Shown: positions 14,000 through 19,284 of the stretch, one piece after another | Numbering within the stretch: position 1 is the stretch's first letter | Layout: each line of letters starts with the position of its first letter | NCBI GenBank assembly: GCA_023135015.1 | Contig: JAGLTZ010000124.1 | Span: forward strand, 1-19,284 | Origin: Candidatus Latescibacterota bacterium | GTDB lineage: Bacteria > Blakebacterota > Blakebacteria > Blakebacterales > Blakebacteraceae | Direction: 5' to 3' | Length of the DNA: 19,284 nt | Position numbers and translations under genes: made by a program | Notes under the pieces: model-generated | Databases searched by the model: none | Told to the model about the DNA's origin: nothing | Seen by the model: only the letters and a program-made list of their open reading frames with translations

Positions 14000-15214
14000 T
14001 CATGGATATATGAATCCTTCTGGCTGAGGCACCAGGCGCCAGACAACATAATCGCCCATGAAGAGGCCCCGCATGATCCGCCCCACAGCCGGGGCCCGGG
14101 TGGTTCCCAGATATTCGCCTTCCGGATTCAAAAGGTAGTAGGTGAATCCTCCACCCTTATCCCTCTGCTCGAAGTCCATCTCGTAGCCTTCAAGCCATAT
14201 ATATCCTTCGTCATCGACCGAGATATGGTTCCAGAGCGTCTTGTATTCGGGAAAGACGACTGCATTCCGCATCCACTCCAGGTATACCTTGGTATTGTCA
14301 TCAGCAGTTGTGATCTGCTCATCCAAATCCCTGTAGAATCGGCGGATGTCCTGCTGAGTTACGGATTGCATGGACAGGCCCAGGTCGATCCTCTTCCGGA
14401 TCGACCCGTCCAGCCAATACCACCACAGCACCGGTTCCACACCGTCTGTCAGGAGGACGCTCCCGTCGTGAAAGTATCGCCCGAACGGCCGTGCGGTGAA
14501 CGGCATGTCCGGCCGGCTCATCCCCCCCTTTCCATGACCAGGAGTTGAGAAGGCATACTTGATCCGGATCTCCCGGGTCTTTGCCGTCCCGAAGGTGTCC
14601 ATCCCTGCGGTCATCGCCAGGAAGCCCGTACCGAGCCATAAATGCCCGTTATCATCATAATGAGCAGGTCCCTCGAACCTGACAAAGAGCTCATGATCTT
14701 GATAATAGCGCCCCCGGCCCCGGACCATCTCCATCAGCGTGCCGTCCGTCCGGTAGCAGGTGGTCCGATGCAGGGAATGGTCGTAGATCTTCAGGACCCC
14801 ATCCGACAGCTCGTACAGTTCGCATAGCACAAACTCGCCGGGACCCTCTCCCCGACGCCCGATCGCCCGCTCGAACCGGCCGGTAGCATCGTAAACGGCG
14901 ATCCGGGCACCCCCACTGTCGTTGACATAGAACCGACCATCTTCGTCCAGGAAGAACCCCTTCTCAGTTCGGATAAACGAACGAGATTGGTAGAGGAAGG
15001 ACTCCGGCCGGTCGGGATCCTGCTGCAGAGTCACTACCTTCTTGTAGCGGAACAGATCCCCGTCGTATTTCGGGCCGCCGGTATTGGCAACAATACTGAC
15101 ACCATCTTCGACATATTCATGGAATGTATGCTGCTTTATCTGTTTATCGGAACACCCCGGAAGAATGAATGGGAACAGGAAGATGAGTAGCAGAAGCGGT
15201 TGGCGGAGTCTCAT
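14000..15214 (-). CDS. 6-bladed beta-propeller lipoprotein
   Basis: This is a 404-residue protein with a lipoprotein signal ending at FILPGC (Cys21). The body is a beta-propeller of the NHL/6-bladed type: strands such as FFLDEDGRFYVNDSGGARIA, the blade-closing motif VYDATGRFERAIGRRGEGPG (about 107-126), and later blades NGHLWLGTG, DDEGYIWLEGYE and YLLNPEGEYLGTTRAP. Such proteins bind ligands or partners at the cell surface or in the periplasm; no catalytic motif is seen. Its start lies 15 bases beyond the stop of the serine hydrolase gene and only a weak GGGATTAG serves as RBS, which suggests a two-gene operon. It is convergent with the regulator gene with a one-base gap and no terminator between them. 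Confidence 0.88.
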   Translation of the reverse strand: MRLRQPLLLLIFLFPFILPGCSDKQIKQHTFHEYVEDGVSIVANTGGPKYDGDLFRYKKVVTLQQDPDRPESFLYQSRSFIRTEKGFFLDEDGRFYVNDSGGARIAVYDATGRFERAIGRRGEGPGEFVLCELYELSDGVLKIYDHSLHRTTCYRTDGTLMEMVRGRGRYYQDHELFVRFEGPAHYDDNGHLWLGTGFLAMTAGMDTFGTAKTREIRIKYAFSTPGHGKGGMSRPDMPFTARPFGRYFHDGSVLLTDGVEPVLWWYWLDGSIRKRIDLGLSMQSVTQQDIRRFYRDLDEQITTADDNTKVYLEWMRNAVVFPEYKTLWNHISVDDEGYIWLEGYEMDFEQRDKGGGFTYYLLNPEGEYLGTTRAPAVGRIMRGLFMGDYVVWRLVPQPEGFIYP

Positions 15215-15229
15215 AAGCTAATCCCAATT

Positions 15230-17029
15230 CTATTTCTCTATACGTTTCAGGGTGAACGTTCCGTTCGGTTGGACTGACTTCAGTGCAGTGACCCTACCTC
15301 CCTCCAGAACGAACACAGCACTGAAACCCACCAGACCTTTAAGCCGGAATTCTGTATCCTTGTAGGGCTCCAGCGTGTATACCGGCTGACCGGGAACCTC
15401 CATCTTCAGTACATCCCCTTGAAGTGTCACCGTCACGATCGCCTCACCCATGGCATATGAGCCCACGAACTGGCTCAAGAACTCAGGGTCCGACATGGAT
15501 ACTTCAGGCACCCGTTTGAAAACGATCTCGGAGACACCCGGCTGAAGGGGGACAGAGAGCTCTTCTACATCACCCTTTACGTTAGTGATGAAGGTCACCT
15601 TCATGTTCTCCATGACCAGCTCATCGGTGGCCTGGAAGATCTCGTAATGCCAGTGTTCCAGTGTGCTCGACAGGTCGTTATAGTTGATCTTGAGGGCTCC
15701 GTCTTTCAGCTCAACCGTGGCTCGTCCGTAACCCGGGTGCTCGTAGGTACCTGTGTAGGCCTCCAGGTCGTGTGAGGGATGCGTCCCTTCAACGCGTTCT
15801 TCCTCTTCCTTCCCTTCCTCCTCCTTTTCCTTCTTCTCCTGCTCGGCCTTCTCACGGGCTTCGATCGCCTTCCCGCTCCAGTCGATAGTATCCAGGTCCA
15901 GCAGCCGATCGATGATCCCGAACTCGATGAATGAAGGTGCCGGGGTCCCGCTCAGGTTTGTGAGCACGACTATCCCGATCCCATCGATAGGCATCAGCGA
16001 AACTCGTGCTGTGAACCCGTCGATGCCGCCGCCGTGCTGAACCCTGAAGTGGCCGCGATATGGCTGAACGAACCATGCCAGACCGTAAGCGCTTGTGGGC
16101 ATCTCGGGAGTGGAAGCGGGTGAGGAGATTGCCATGTAGGGTGTGTGCATCTGCCGAAGCTGTGACTCGGAGATCAGCTGTTCGCCACCGAACTTGCCCT
16201 TGTTAAGGTGTAGCATGAGCCAGTTGGCCATGTCCTCCACACTTGAGTTGATAGATCCCGCAGGGCCAATGGTATCAATGTTGCGGTATGGCATTGATAC
16301 GAGTTCCTCCTCGTCATCATCCCAGCGATAGCCCGTCGCAGCGTCGTCAGCCTGCGCCATCATTGTGACCGAGAAAATACTCCGGGTCATCCCTAGCGGG
16401 TCGAAGATACGCCGCTGTACAAAGGCCTCCCAGCTGCCGCCGCTCATCTGCCCCACCAGATAACCGGCGGTCATTAACATGATGTTCTGGTACTGGAAAG
16501 TCGTACGGAAATCTTCACTCGGCTCCAGATACTGCAGCCGGTCGAAGATCTCTTTGCGCGTAAGTGGAGAGTTGTACCACATGGCGTCGTGCCTGGGCAG
16601 GCCTGAACGGTGTGTTACCAGGTCACGCGGTGTCATCCGTTCTGTGGCGAAGGTGTCCCACATTCGAAAAGTGGGCAGATAGGTCCGGACCGGTTCGTCC
16701 CAGTCGAGCATGCCGTCATCTATCAGCATTCCCATCGCCACGGTAGTGAACGCCTTGGAGGTGGAACCGATGGCGAAGAGCGTCCTTGGGGTTACTTCCT
16801 GTCCGCTCTCTGTATCCCGAAGACCGTACCCCCGACTGAATACCACCAGGCTGTCCTTCACGACGGTGACCGCCAGTCCGGGCACATGCCAATCCGTCAT
16901 GATCTGTTCGATAAATCCATCGATCCGCCTTAACGCCCGTTCCGGGTCGGAAACCTGGGCATGTGCTATTGTTGCGGTCAGAAGCAGGCAGATGGCGATC
17001 AGGGATATGCGCTTCAGCGGCTGTCTCAT
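15230..17029 (-). CDS. Exported serine hydrolase, beta-lactamase/penicillin-binding-protein family (S12), with C-terminal DUF3471-like domains
   Basis: From the ATG at 17029 it has 599 residues. An AGGAGGG lies 7 bases upstream and a signal peptide follows at once (RISLIAICLLLTATIAHAQ); the frame is open upstream to 17275, but that leader is not protein-like. The catalytic domain (about 35-385) has SxxK at Ser89-Lys92 (GSTSKAF), YxN at Tyr180-Asn182 and HGGG at 332-335, the triad of class C beta-lactamases, esterases and D-aminopeptidases. Residues about 388-414 are a highly charged Glu/Lys linker likely to be helical. Two small beta domains follow (about 421-507 and 515-599); the first, YTGTYEHPGYGRATVELKDG, resembles DUF3471, and the second looks like a related repeat. 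The likely role is an exported peptidase or esterase; beta-lactam resistance should not be assumed. It is followed by the propeller lipoprotein gene. Confidence 0.93.
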   Translation of the reverse strand: MRQPLKRISLIAICLLLTATIAHAQVSDPERALRRIDGFIEQIMTDWHVPGLAVTVVKDSLVVFSRGYGLRDTESGQEVTPRTLFAIGSTSKAFTTVAMGMLIDDGMLDWDEPVRTYLPTFRMWDTFATERMTPRDLVTHRSGLPRHDAMWYNSPLTRKEIFDRLQYLEPSEDFRTTFQYQNIMLMTAGYLVGQMSGGSWEAFVQRRIFDPLGMTRSIFSVTMMAQADDAATGYRWDDDEEELVSMPYRNIDTIGPAGSINSSVEDMANWLMLHLNKGKFGGEQLISESQLRQMHTPYMAISSPASTPEMPTSAYGLAWFVQPYRGHFRVQHGGGIDGFTARVSLMPIDGIGIVVLTNLSGTPAPSFIEFGIIDRLLDLDTIDWSGKAIEAREKAEQEKKEKEEEGKEEEERVEGTHPSHDLEAYTGTYEHPGYGRATVELKDGALKINYNDLSSTLEHWHYEIFQATDELVMENMKVTFITNVKGDVEELSVPLQPGVSEIVFKRVPEVSMSDPEFLSQFVGSYAMGEAIVTVTLQGDVLKMEVPGQPVYTLEPYKDTEFRLKGLVGFSAVFVLEGGRVTALKSVQPNGTFTLKRIEK

Positions 17030-17167
17030 CGTGGATCCCTCCTGTATGCGTTCAGAACTCACCTTATCATCACTCTCAGTTCTCACCTCAGCAATGTGAA
17101 AAATCCCCGAGAGATAACATCCTCCGAAATACTCTCGGTGCGCTCGGAGAGATATCAGAAAGGCAAC

Positions 17168-17195
17168 CGGATGGAGTTTTTGCGAACGACAATGA
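17168..17195. repeat. Left copy of a 24-28-bp repeat flanking the toxin-antitoxin pair
   Basis: CGGATGGAGTTTTTGCGAAC then GACAATGA matches 17917-17943 (CGGATGGAATTTTGGCGAAC then GACATGA) in the same orientation, with two substitutions and one indel. The copies lie on either side of the toxin-antitoxin genes, about 750 bp apart. In one plus-strand frame both read DG(V/I)(F/L)AND, so they may derive from a coding sequence. The nearby 17107-17138 region also holds CCGAGAG/CTCTCGG arms with an 18-base loop. Confidence 0.6.
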
Positions 17196-17207
17196 AGAAA
17201 TCTCAGG

Positions 17208-17510
17208 TCAGTATGCATCACGCCGAAGATCGACAGTAAGAATCGAAACGATGTCCTCTTCTTCATCGATCCCATAGAACAGCCGGAATTGTCCTATGCG
17301 ATAACGCCAGGTTTCCGGCGAATATCCACGCAGTTTCTTGATATTGGGACCGAAGAACGGTTCCTGGCGCAGTTGAGGGTAGATATACTCGTCCAGTTTA
17401 CGCCGGATTAACCGGGAATCCCGTACCTGGAGCTTCTTCAATTTCTTCAGGAACTCCTCGGTTTCGAAGATCCGGTATTCAGGCAAACTGCCCCCGCTTC
17501 TCTTCGGCAT
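17208..17510 (-). CDS. RelE/ParE-family toxin of a type II toxin-antitoxin system
   Basis: About 100 residues from the ATG at 17510. The fold signature is PEYRIFETEEFLKKLKKLQV, a helical hairpin, KLRGYSPETWRYRIGQFRLF (lysine/arginine-rich central strands), and YGIDEEEDIVSILTVDLRRD at the end. This is the typical RelE/ParE superfamily layout; most RelE members cleave mRNA on the ribosome, while ParE members inhibit gyrase, and the sequence does not decide between them. With the ATG start the gene overlaps the antitoxin by 32 bases; a TTG at 17486, overlapping by 8, begins right at LPEYRIF and is an alternative. The frame also extends upstream to 17594, inside the antitoxin gene, which is unlikely to be used. 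It is co-transcribed with and downstream of the antitoxin. Confidence 0.85.
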   Translation of the reverse strand: MPKRSGGSLPEYRIFETEEFLKKLKKLQVRDSRLIRRKLDEYIYPQLRQEPFFGPNIKKLRGYSPETWRYRIGQFRLFYGIDEEEDIVSILTVDLRRDAY

Positions 17511-17718
17511 CGCGGTGCCCCCGCCTGATACTCTCGTTGAGACTCTTGCTCGCCTCGATCTCTTCCATTTCGAAGTCATCAACAAACTGCTCAACTTCGA
17601 TGAAACGGAGTACAGCTGTTTCTATAAAATTCGAGAGCGGCCGATTATCACGTTCGGCAAGCCTGCGAAAGAGCTCATAGACCCGCTCATTCAGGCGTAG
17701 CGTAACTGTCTTGGACAT
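17479..17718 (-). CDS. Ribbon-helix-helix (CopG-like) antitoxin
   Basis: This is a 79-residue protein from the ATG at 17718, with GGAG seven bases upstream; a longer frame to 17757 would include operator DNA and is rejected. The N-terminal half is a ribbon-helix-helix DNA-binding domain: strand KTVTLRLN, helix ERVYELFRRLAERDN, turn and RPLSNFIETAVLRFIE. The acidic-then-basic tail (about 46-79: FVDDFEMEEIEASKSLNESI...) is typical of the toxin-wrapping region. It neutralises the RelE/ParE toxin encoded just downstream and, as usual for this family, should repress its own promoter through the tandem repeats at 17744-17763. The gene pair is stand-alone, with no transposase or integrase nearby. 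Confidence 0.85.
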   Translation of the reverse strand: MSKTVTLRLNERVYELFRRLAERDNRPLSNFIETAVLRFIEVEQFVDDFEMEEIEASKSLNESIRRGHRDAEEKRGQFA

Positions 17719-17743
17719 CTTCAACTCCGTGTTATGTATCCAC

Positions 17744-17777
17744 ACAAAAGAATACAAAAGAATACATATATATACAA
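17744..17777 (-). promoter_or_regulatory. Toxin-antitoxin promoter with tandem 10-bp operator
   Basis: Two head-to-tail copies of ACAAAAGAAT (17744-17753 and 17754-17763) lie directly upstream of the antitoxin. Read on the minus strand, TTGTAT (17772-17777) and TATTCT (17749-17754) are 17 bases apart and could be the -35 and -10, so the repeats overlap the -10 and spacer. Ribbon-helix-helix repressors commonly bind tandem half-sites about 10 bp apart, which fits autorepression. Confidence 0.5.
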
Positions 17778-17916
17778 GTCAGTTCCGCCACTGCTATCCC
17801 TCGCCATAATCTCATCCATCCTAAAGGCATCCGTAACATGTTGCGGTTCATAGAAGACGAGAATATTCGGGGGGACAAGTTCCACTTGTTCGCCGCAAAC
17901 GCTTATTGTATGCGGT

Positions 17917-17943
17917 CGGATGGAATTTTGGCGAACGACATGA
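17917..17943. repeat. Right copy of the repeat flanking the toxin-antitoxin pair
   Basis: This is the partner of 17168-17195. It lies in the non-coding stretch between the antitoxin promoter and the S41 peptidase stop. The same stretch also has the small inverted repeat ACAAGT-TCC-ACTTGT at 17875-17889 and an unsupported 42-codon open frame (17838-17966); no recognisable gene is present in 17778-18008. Confidence 0.55.
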
Positions 17944-18008
17944 TATTGCCGATTCTGGTGAGGGCATGGTAAGCTGATTCGGAATTAGTATGATTTATCC
18001 GTTAAGGA

Positions 18009-19040
18009 TCAGCCGTTTATAAGCAGCTCGATCGCGAACTCGATCTGTCTGTCCCGCCCGGTACTGATGTCAGCTTCGGTTTGGACCACTCGGATGTCTG
18101 GAGGTATCCCGAGCCATTCCCAGGGCAATCCGTCGTACCGGCGCAGGTCGAGGGTGCCGATCTCTATCCGCTTCCCGCTGGGCAGAATGTGCCGACCGGT
18201 ATCGCTGATGGTACCGCCGGCCGAGCCGCCTCCGGTCGTATCCCCAACCGCCGTGACGTGGGGGAGCTGTTTCAGCATCTCGGTACAGGCCTCCCCGGCA
18301 CTGAAGGTCAGGCCGTTTATCAGGACGACTACCGGATTCGTGTAAGGTGATGAGCCTCTCGGCTGACAGGGGGTCGTAACGATCGGCTCGCCCTGATAGA
18401 TAAACTCGAACCAGGGCAGCGGCTCGGTCAGGAAGTGGGATACTACGGCGGCGATGTTACCCGTATCGCCACCCACCCGCTGGCGGATATCGAGGATCAA
18501 TCCAGTGGTTGCGCTCATGCTCCTCATTACGGCGGGGAAGTCCCGAATGAGATAATCCTTATGAAAGTCGGCCAGGAAGATGTAGCCGATGTTATCGGGG
18601 AGGATCCCGTATTCGATCTTGCCGTTCGGCGAAAGCTGCAGGTCTTTCTCGAAATACCCCCTGACCACGAAGGGATTGTAGAGACCCTGGTCCCGCAACC
18701 GGCGGGGAGGAATCCAGGGATACCTCTCACCGCCCCCAGGCGTTGTGTAACTGACGTGCCCGTCTCTGAGCTGGTAGAGCAGGTCGTGCAGTACTCGGTA
18801 GATCTCATCACCATGGGCCGCCTCAGCACGTGGCCGGAAGGTGGTGTATATCGAATCCCAGTCGATCTGCTTGAATTCCAGATAGGGGTAGATGGTATCC
18901 ACGGCGTTCCAGACCGCTTCGAAGTCCTCCATGTTCAGATCGGACTCGGGCGGCTTGACGACCAAGTCCGCGCATGCAGTGACCCCGTTAATGAGCAGGA
19001 GCAGGGTCAGAGAGCCGGCGGTTCTCGATCCCGGTCTCAT
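18009..19040 (-). CDS. S41 family peptidase lipoprotein (C-terminal processing protease-like, no PDZ)
   Basis: This is a 343-residue protein. The N-terminus is a lipoprotein signal with Cys23 (INGVTAC). Residues about 35-100 form the helical N-terminal part ending in LRDGHVSY, the S41 hallmark. The core strand GLILDIRQRVGGD (180-192) corresponds to the family's usual D-L-R-G-N-x-GG, and the nucleophile is Ser247 in NGLTFSAGE. TAVGDTTGGGSAG (263-275) and GIPPDIRV (311-318) complete the domain. The PDZ domain of CtpA-type enzymes is absent, so it is nearer to the shorter tricorn-core-like members. It probably degrades periplasmic peptides or proteins. Its ATG follows the upstream gene's TGA by one base, and TGGAG lies within that gene's last codons, so the two are translationally coupled. 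Confidence 0.92.
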   Translation of the reverse strand: MRPGSRTAGSLTLLLLINGVTACADLVVKPPESDLNMEDFEAVWNAVDTIYPYLEFKQIDWDSIYTTFRPRAEAAHGDEIYRVLHDLLYQLRDGHVSYTTPGGGERYPWIPPRRLRDQGLYNPFVVRGYFEKDLQLSPNGKIEYGILPDNIGYIFLADFHKDYLIRDFPAVMRSMSATTGLILDIRQRVGGDTGNIAAVVSHFLTEPLPWFEFIYQGEPIVTTPCQPRGSSPYTNPVVVLINGLTFSAGEACTEMLKQLPHVTAVGDTTGGGSAGGTISDTGRHILPSGKRIEIGTLDLRRYDGLPWEWLGIPPDIRVVQTEADISTGRDRQIEFAIELLING

Positions 19041-19041
19041 A

Positions 19042-19284
19042 TCAGAAGCTCCAGGTCAGGCCGGCGATGACCGTATCGCTGGCGGCAAGAAGCGGAGTCC
19101 ATGGAGTGATCCGCGTCAGGGTGAACTGATAGGCCAGCCGGCCGTAGAAGGCTCCAGACAGTCGATAACGGAGCCCCAGTCGAAACGAGGCGTTCGTTCC
19201 CGCCAGTGGGGTCAGCACTTTGGGAGCGGCGGCGTCATCACTCATTTCGTCATCAACCGCCCGGATACCCAGCGAGAGGAGCCC
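19042..19284 (-). CDS. C-terminal end of an outer-membrane beta-barrel protein (5' part outside the window)
   Basis: The last 80 codons of a minus-strand gene enter the window. The sequence has alternating barrel-type strands (SFRLGLRYRL, FYGRLAYQFTLTRITPW, TVIAGLTWSF) and ends in Phe, the usual signal for the BAM assembly machinery. A polar loop (VDDEMSDDAAAP) lies before the last strands. The function cannot be told from this part. It is coupled to the S41 peptidase gene, whose ATG lies one base after its stop. Confidence 0.7.
   Translation of the reverse strand, partial: GLLSLGIRAVDDEMSDDAAAPKVLTPLAGTNASFRLGLRYRLSGAFYGRLAYQFTLTRITPWTPLLAASDTVIAGLTWSF

Noticed and set aside
15230..17029. 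Annotating the S12 hydrolase as a beta-lactam resistance gene
   Set aside because: The Ser-Lys, Tyr-Asn and His-Gly motifs are shared with esterases and D-aminopeptidases, and the extra C-terminal domains are typical of the latter groups.
17030..17275. N-terminal extension of the serine hydrolase to 17275
   Set aside because: The ATG at 17029 has a strong RBS and starts directly with a signal peptide; the extension would overlap the toxin gene and place the signal peptide internally.
17838..17966. Small plus-strand open frame of 42 codons in the gap before the S41 gene
   Set aside because: It has no clear RBS or recognised motif and overlaps the right-hand repeat; not enough to call a gene.
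18435..19070. Plus-strand open frame (211 codons) opposite the S41 peptidase
   Set aside because: It is antisense to a peptidase with visible active-site motifs and crosses the junction of two coupled genes.
1..19284. CRISPR arrays, tRNA or rRNA genes, transposases
   Set aside because: I looked for spaced repeats, cloverleaf-like segments and transposase motifs on both strands and saw none; a dedicated scan (for example tRNAscan, Infernal, IS finder) would be the decisive test.

Overview
The window looks like chromosomal DNA of a Gram-negative, free-living bacterium of moderately high GC content. Nearly every gene encodes an exported or membrane-attached protein: Tat-signal lipoproteins, Sec signal peptides, lipoboxes, and outer-membrane barrels ending in Phe. 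The gene styles (Tat-exported Gfo/Idh/MocA oxidoreductases and sugar isomerases, S9/S15/S12/S41 hydrolases, 6-bladed propeller lipoproteins) are typical of Bacteroidota and allied or candidate phyla such as Gemmatimonadota, Latescibacterota, KSB1 or Marinimicrobia. The sequence alone does not fix the phylum. No rRNA, tRNA, CRISPR array or insertion sequence was seen.

Layout, almost all on the minus strand. (1) 1-2920: a Tat-lipoprotein TIM-barrel sugar isomerase, then a membrane tetraheme NapC/NirT-type cytochrome fused to a formylglycine-generating-enzyme-like (SUMF1) domain, then the start of a Tat-lipoprotein Gfo/Idh/MocA oxidoreductase. A good sigma70-like promoter (2987-3015) precedes the set, which may handle sugar redox chemistry in the periplasm. 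(2) 3048-5410: an outer-membrane barrel protein of unknown function followed by the flavin transferase lipoprotein ApbE. (3) 5599-8609: an S9 peptidase followed 5 bp later by a SAM methyltransferase. (4) 8683-9745: a small gene graveyard holding the C-terminal end of a TldD/PmbA-type gene, the C-terminal end of a VapC PIN toxin, and a DAO-family flavoprotein with its middle deleted in frame. (5) 9816-12775: a CocE/S15 hydrolase followed by a zinc alcohol dehydrogenase. (6) 13056-13998, the only intact plus-strand genes: a multi-pass membrane protein and an overlapping winged-helix regulator, behind an AT-rich promoter region with two near-identical 13-bp repeats. (7) 14000-17029: a serine beta-lactamase-like hydrolase and a 6-bladed beta-propeller lipoprotein. 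(8) 17208-17777: a ribbon-helix-helix/RelE-ParE toxin-antitoxin pair with a tandem 10-bp operator, flanked by two copies of a 24-28-bp repeat. (9) 18009-19284: an S41 peptidase lipoprotein preceded by the C-terminus of an outer-membrane barrel.

The most unusual items are the cytochrome-SUMF1 fusion, which lacks the copper-binding cysteines of true formylglycine-generating enzymes, the Tat-exported sugar enzymes encoded on both sides of it, the cluster of decayed genes, and the repeat-flanked toxin-antitoxin module.
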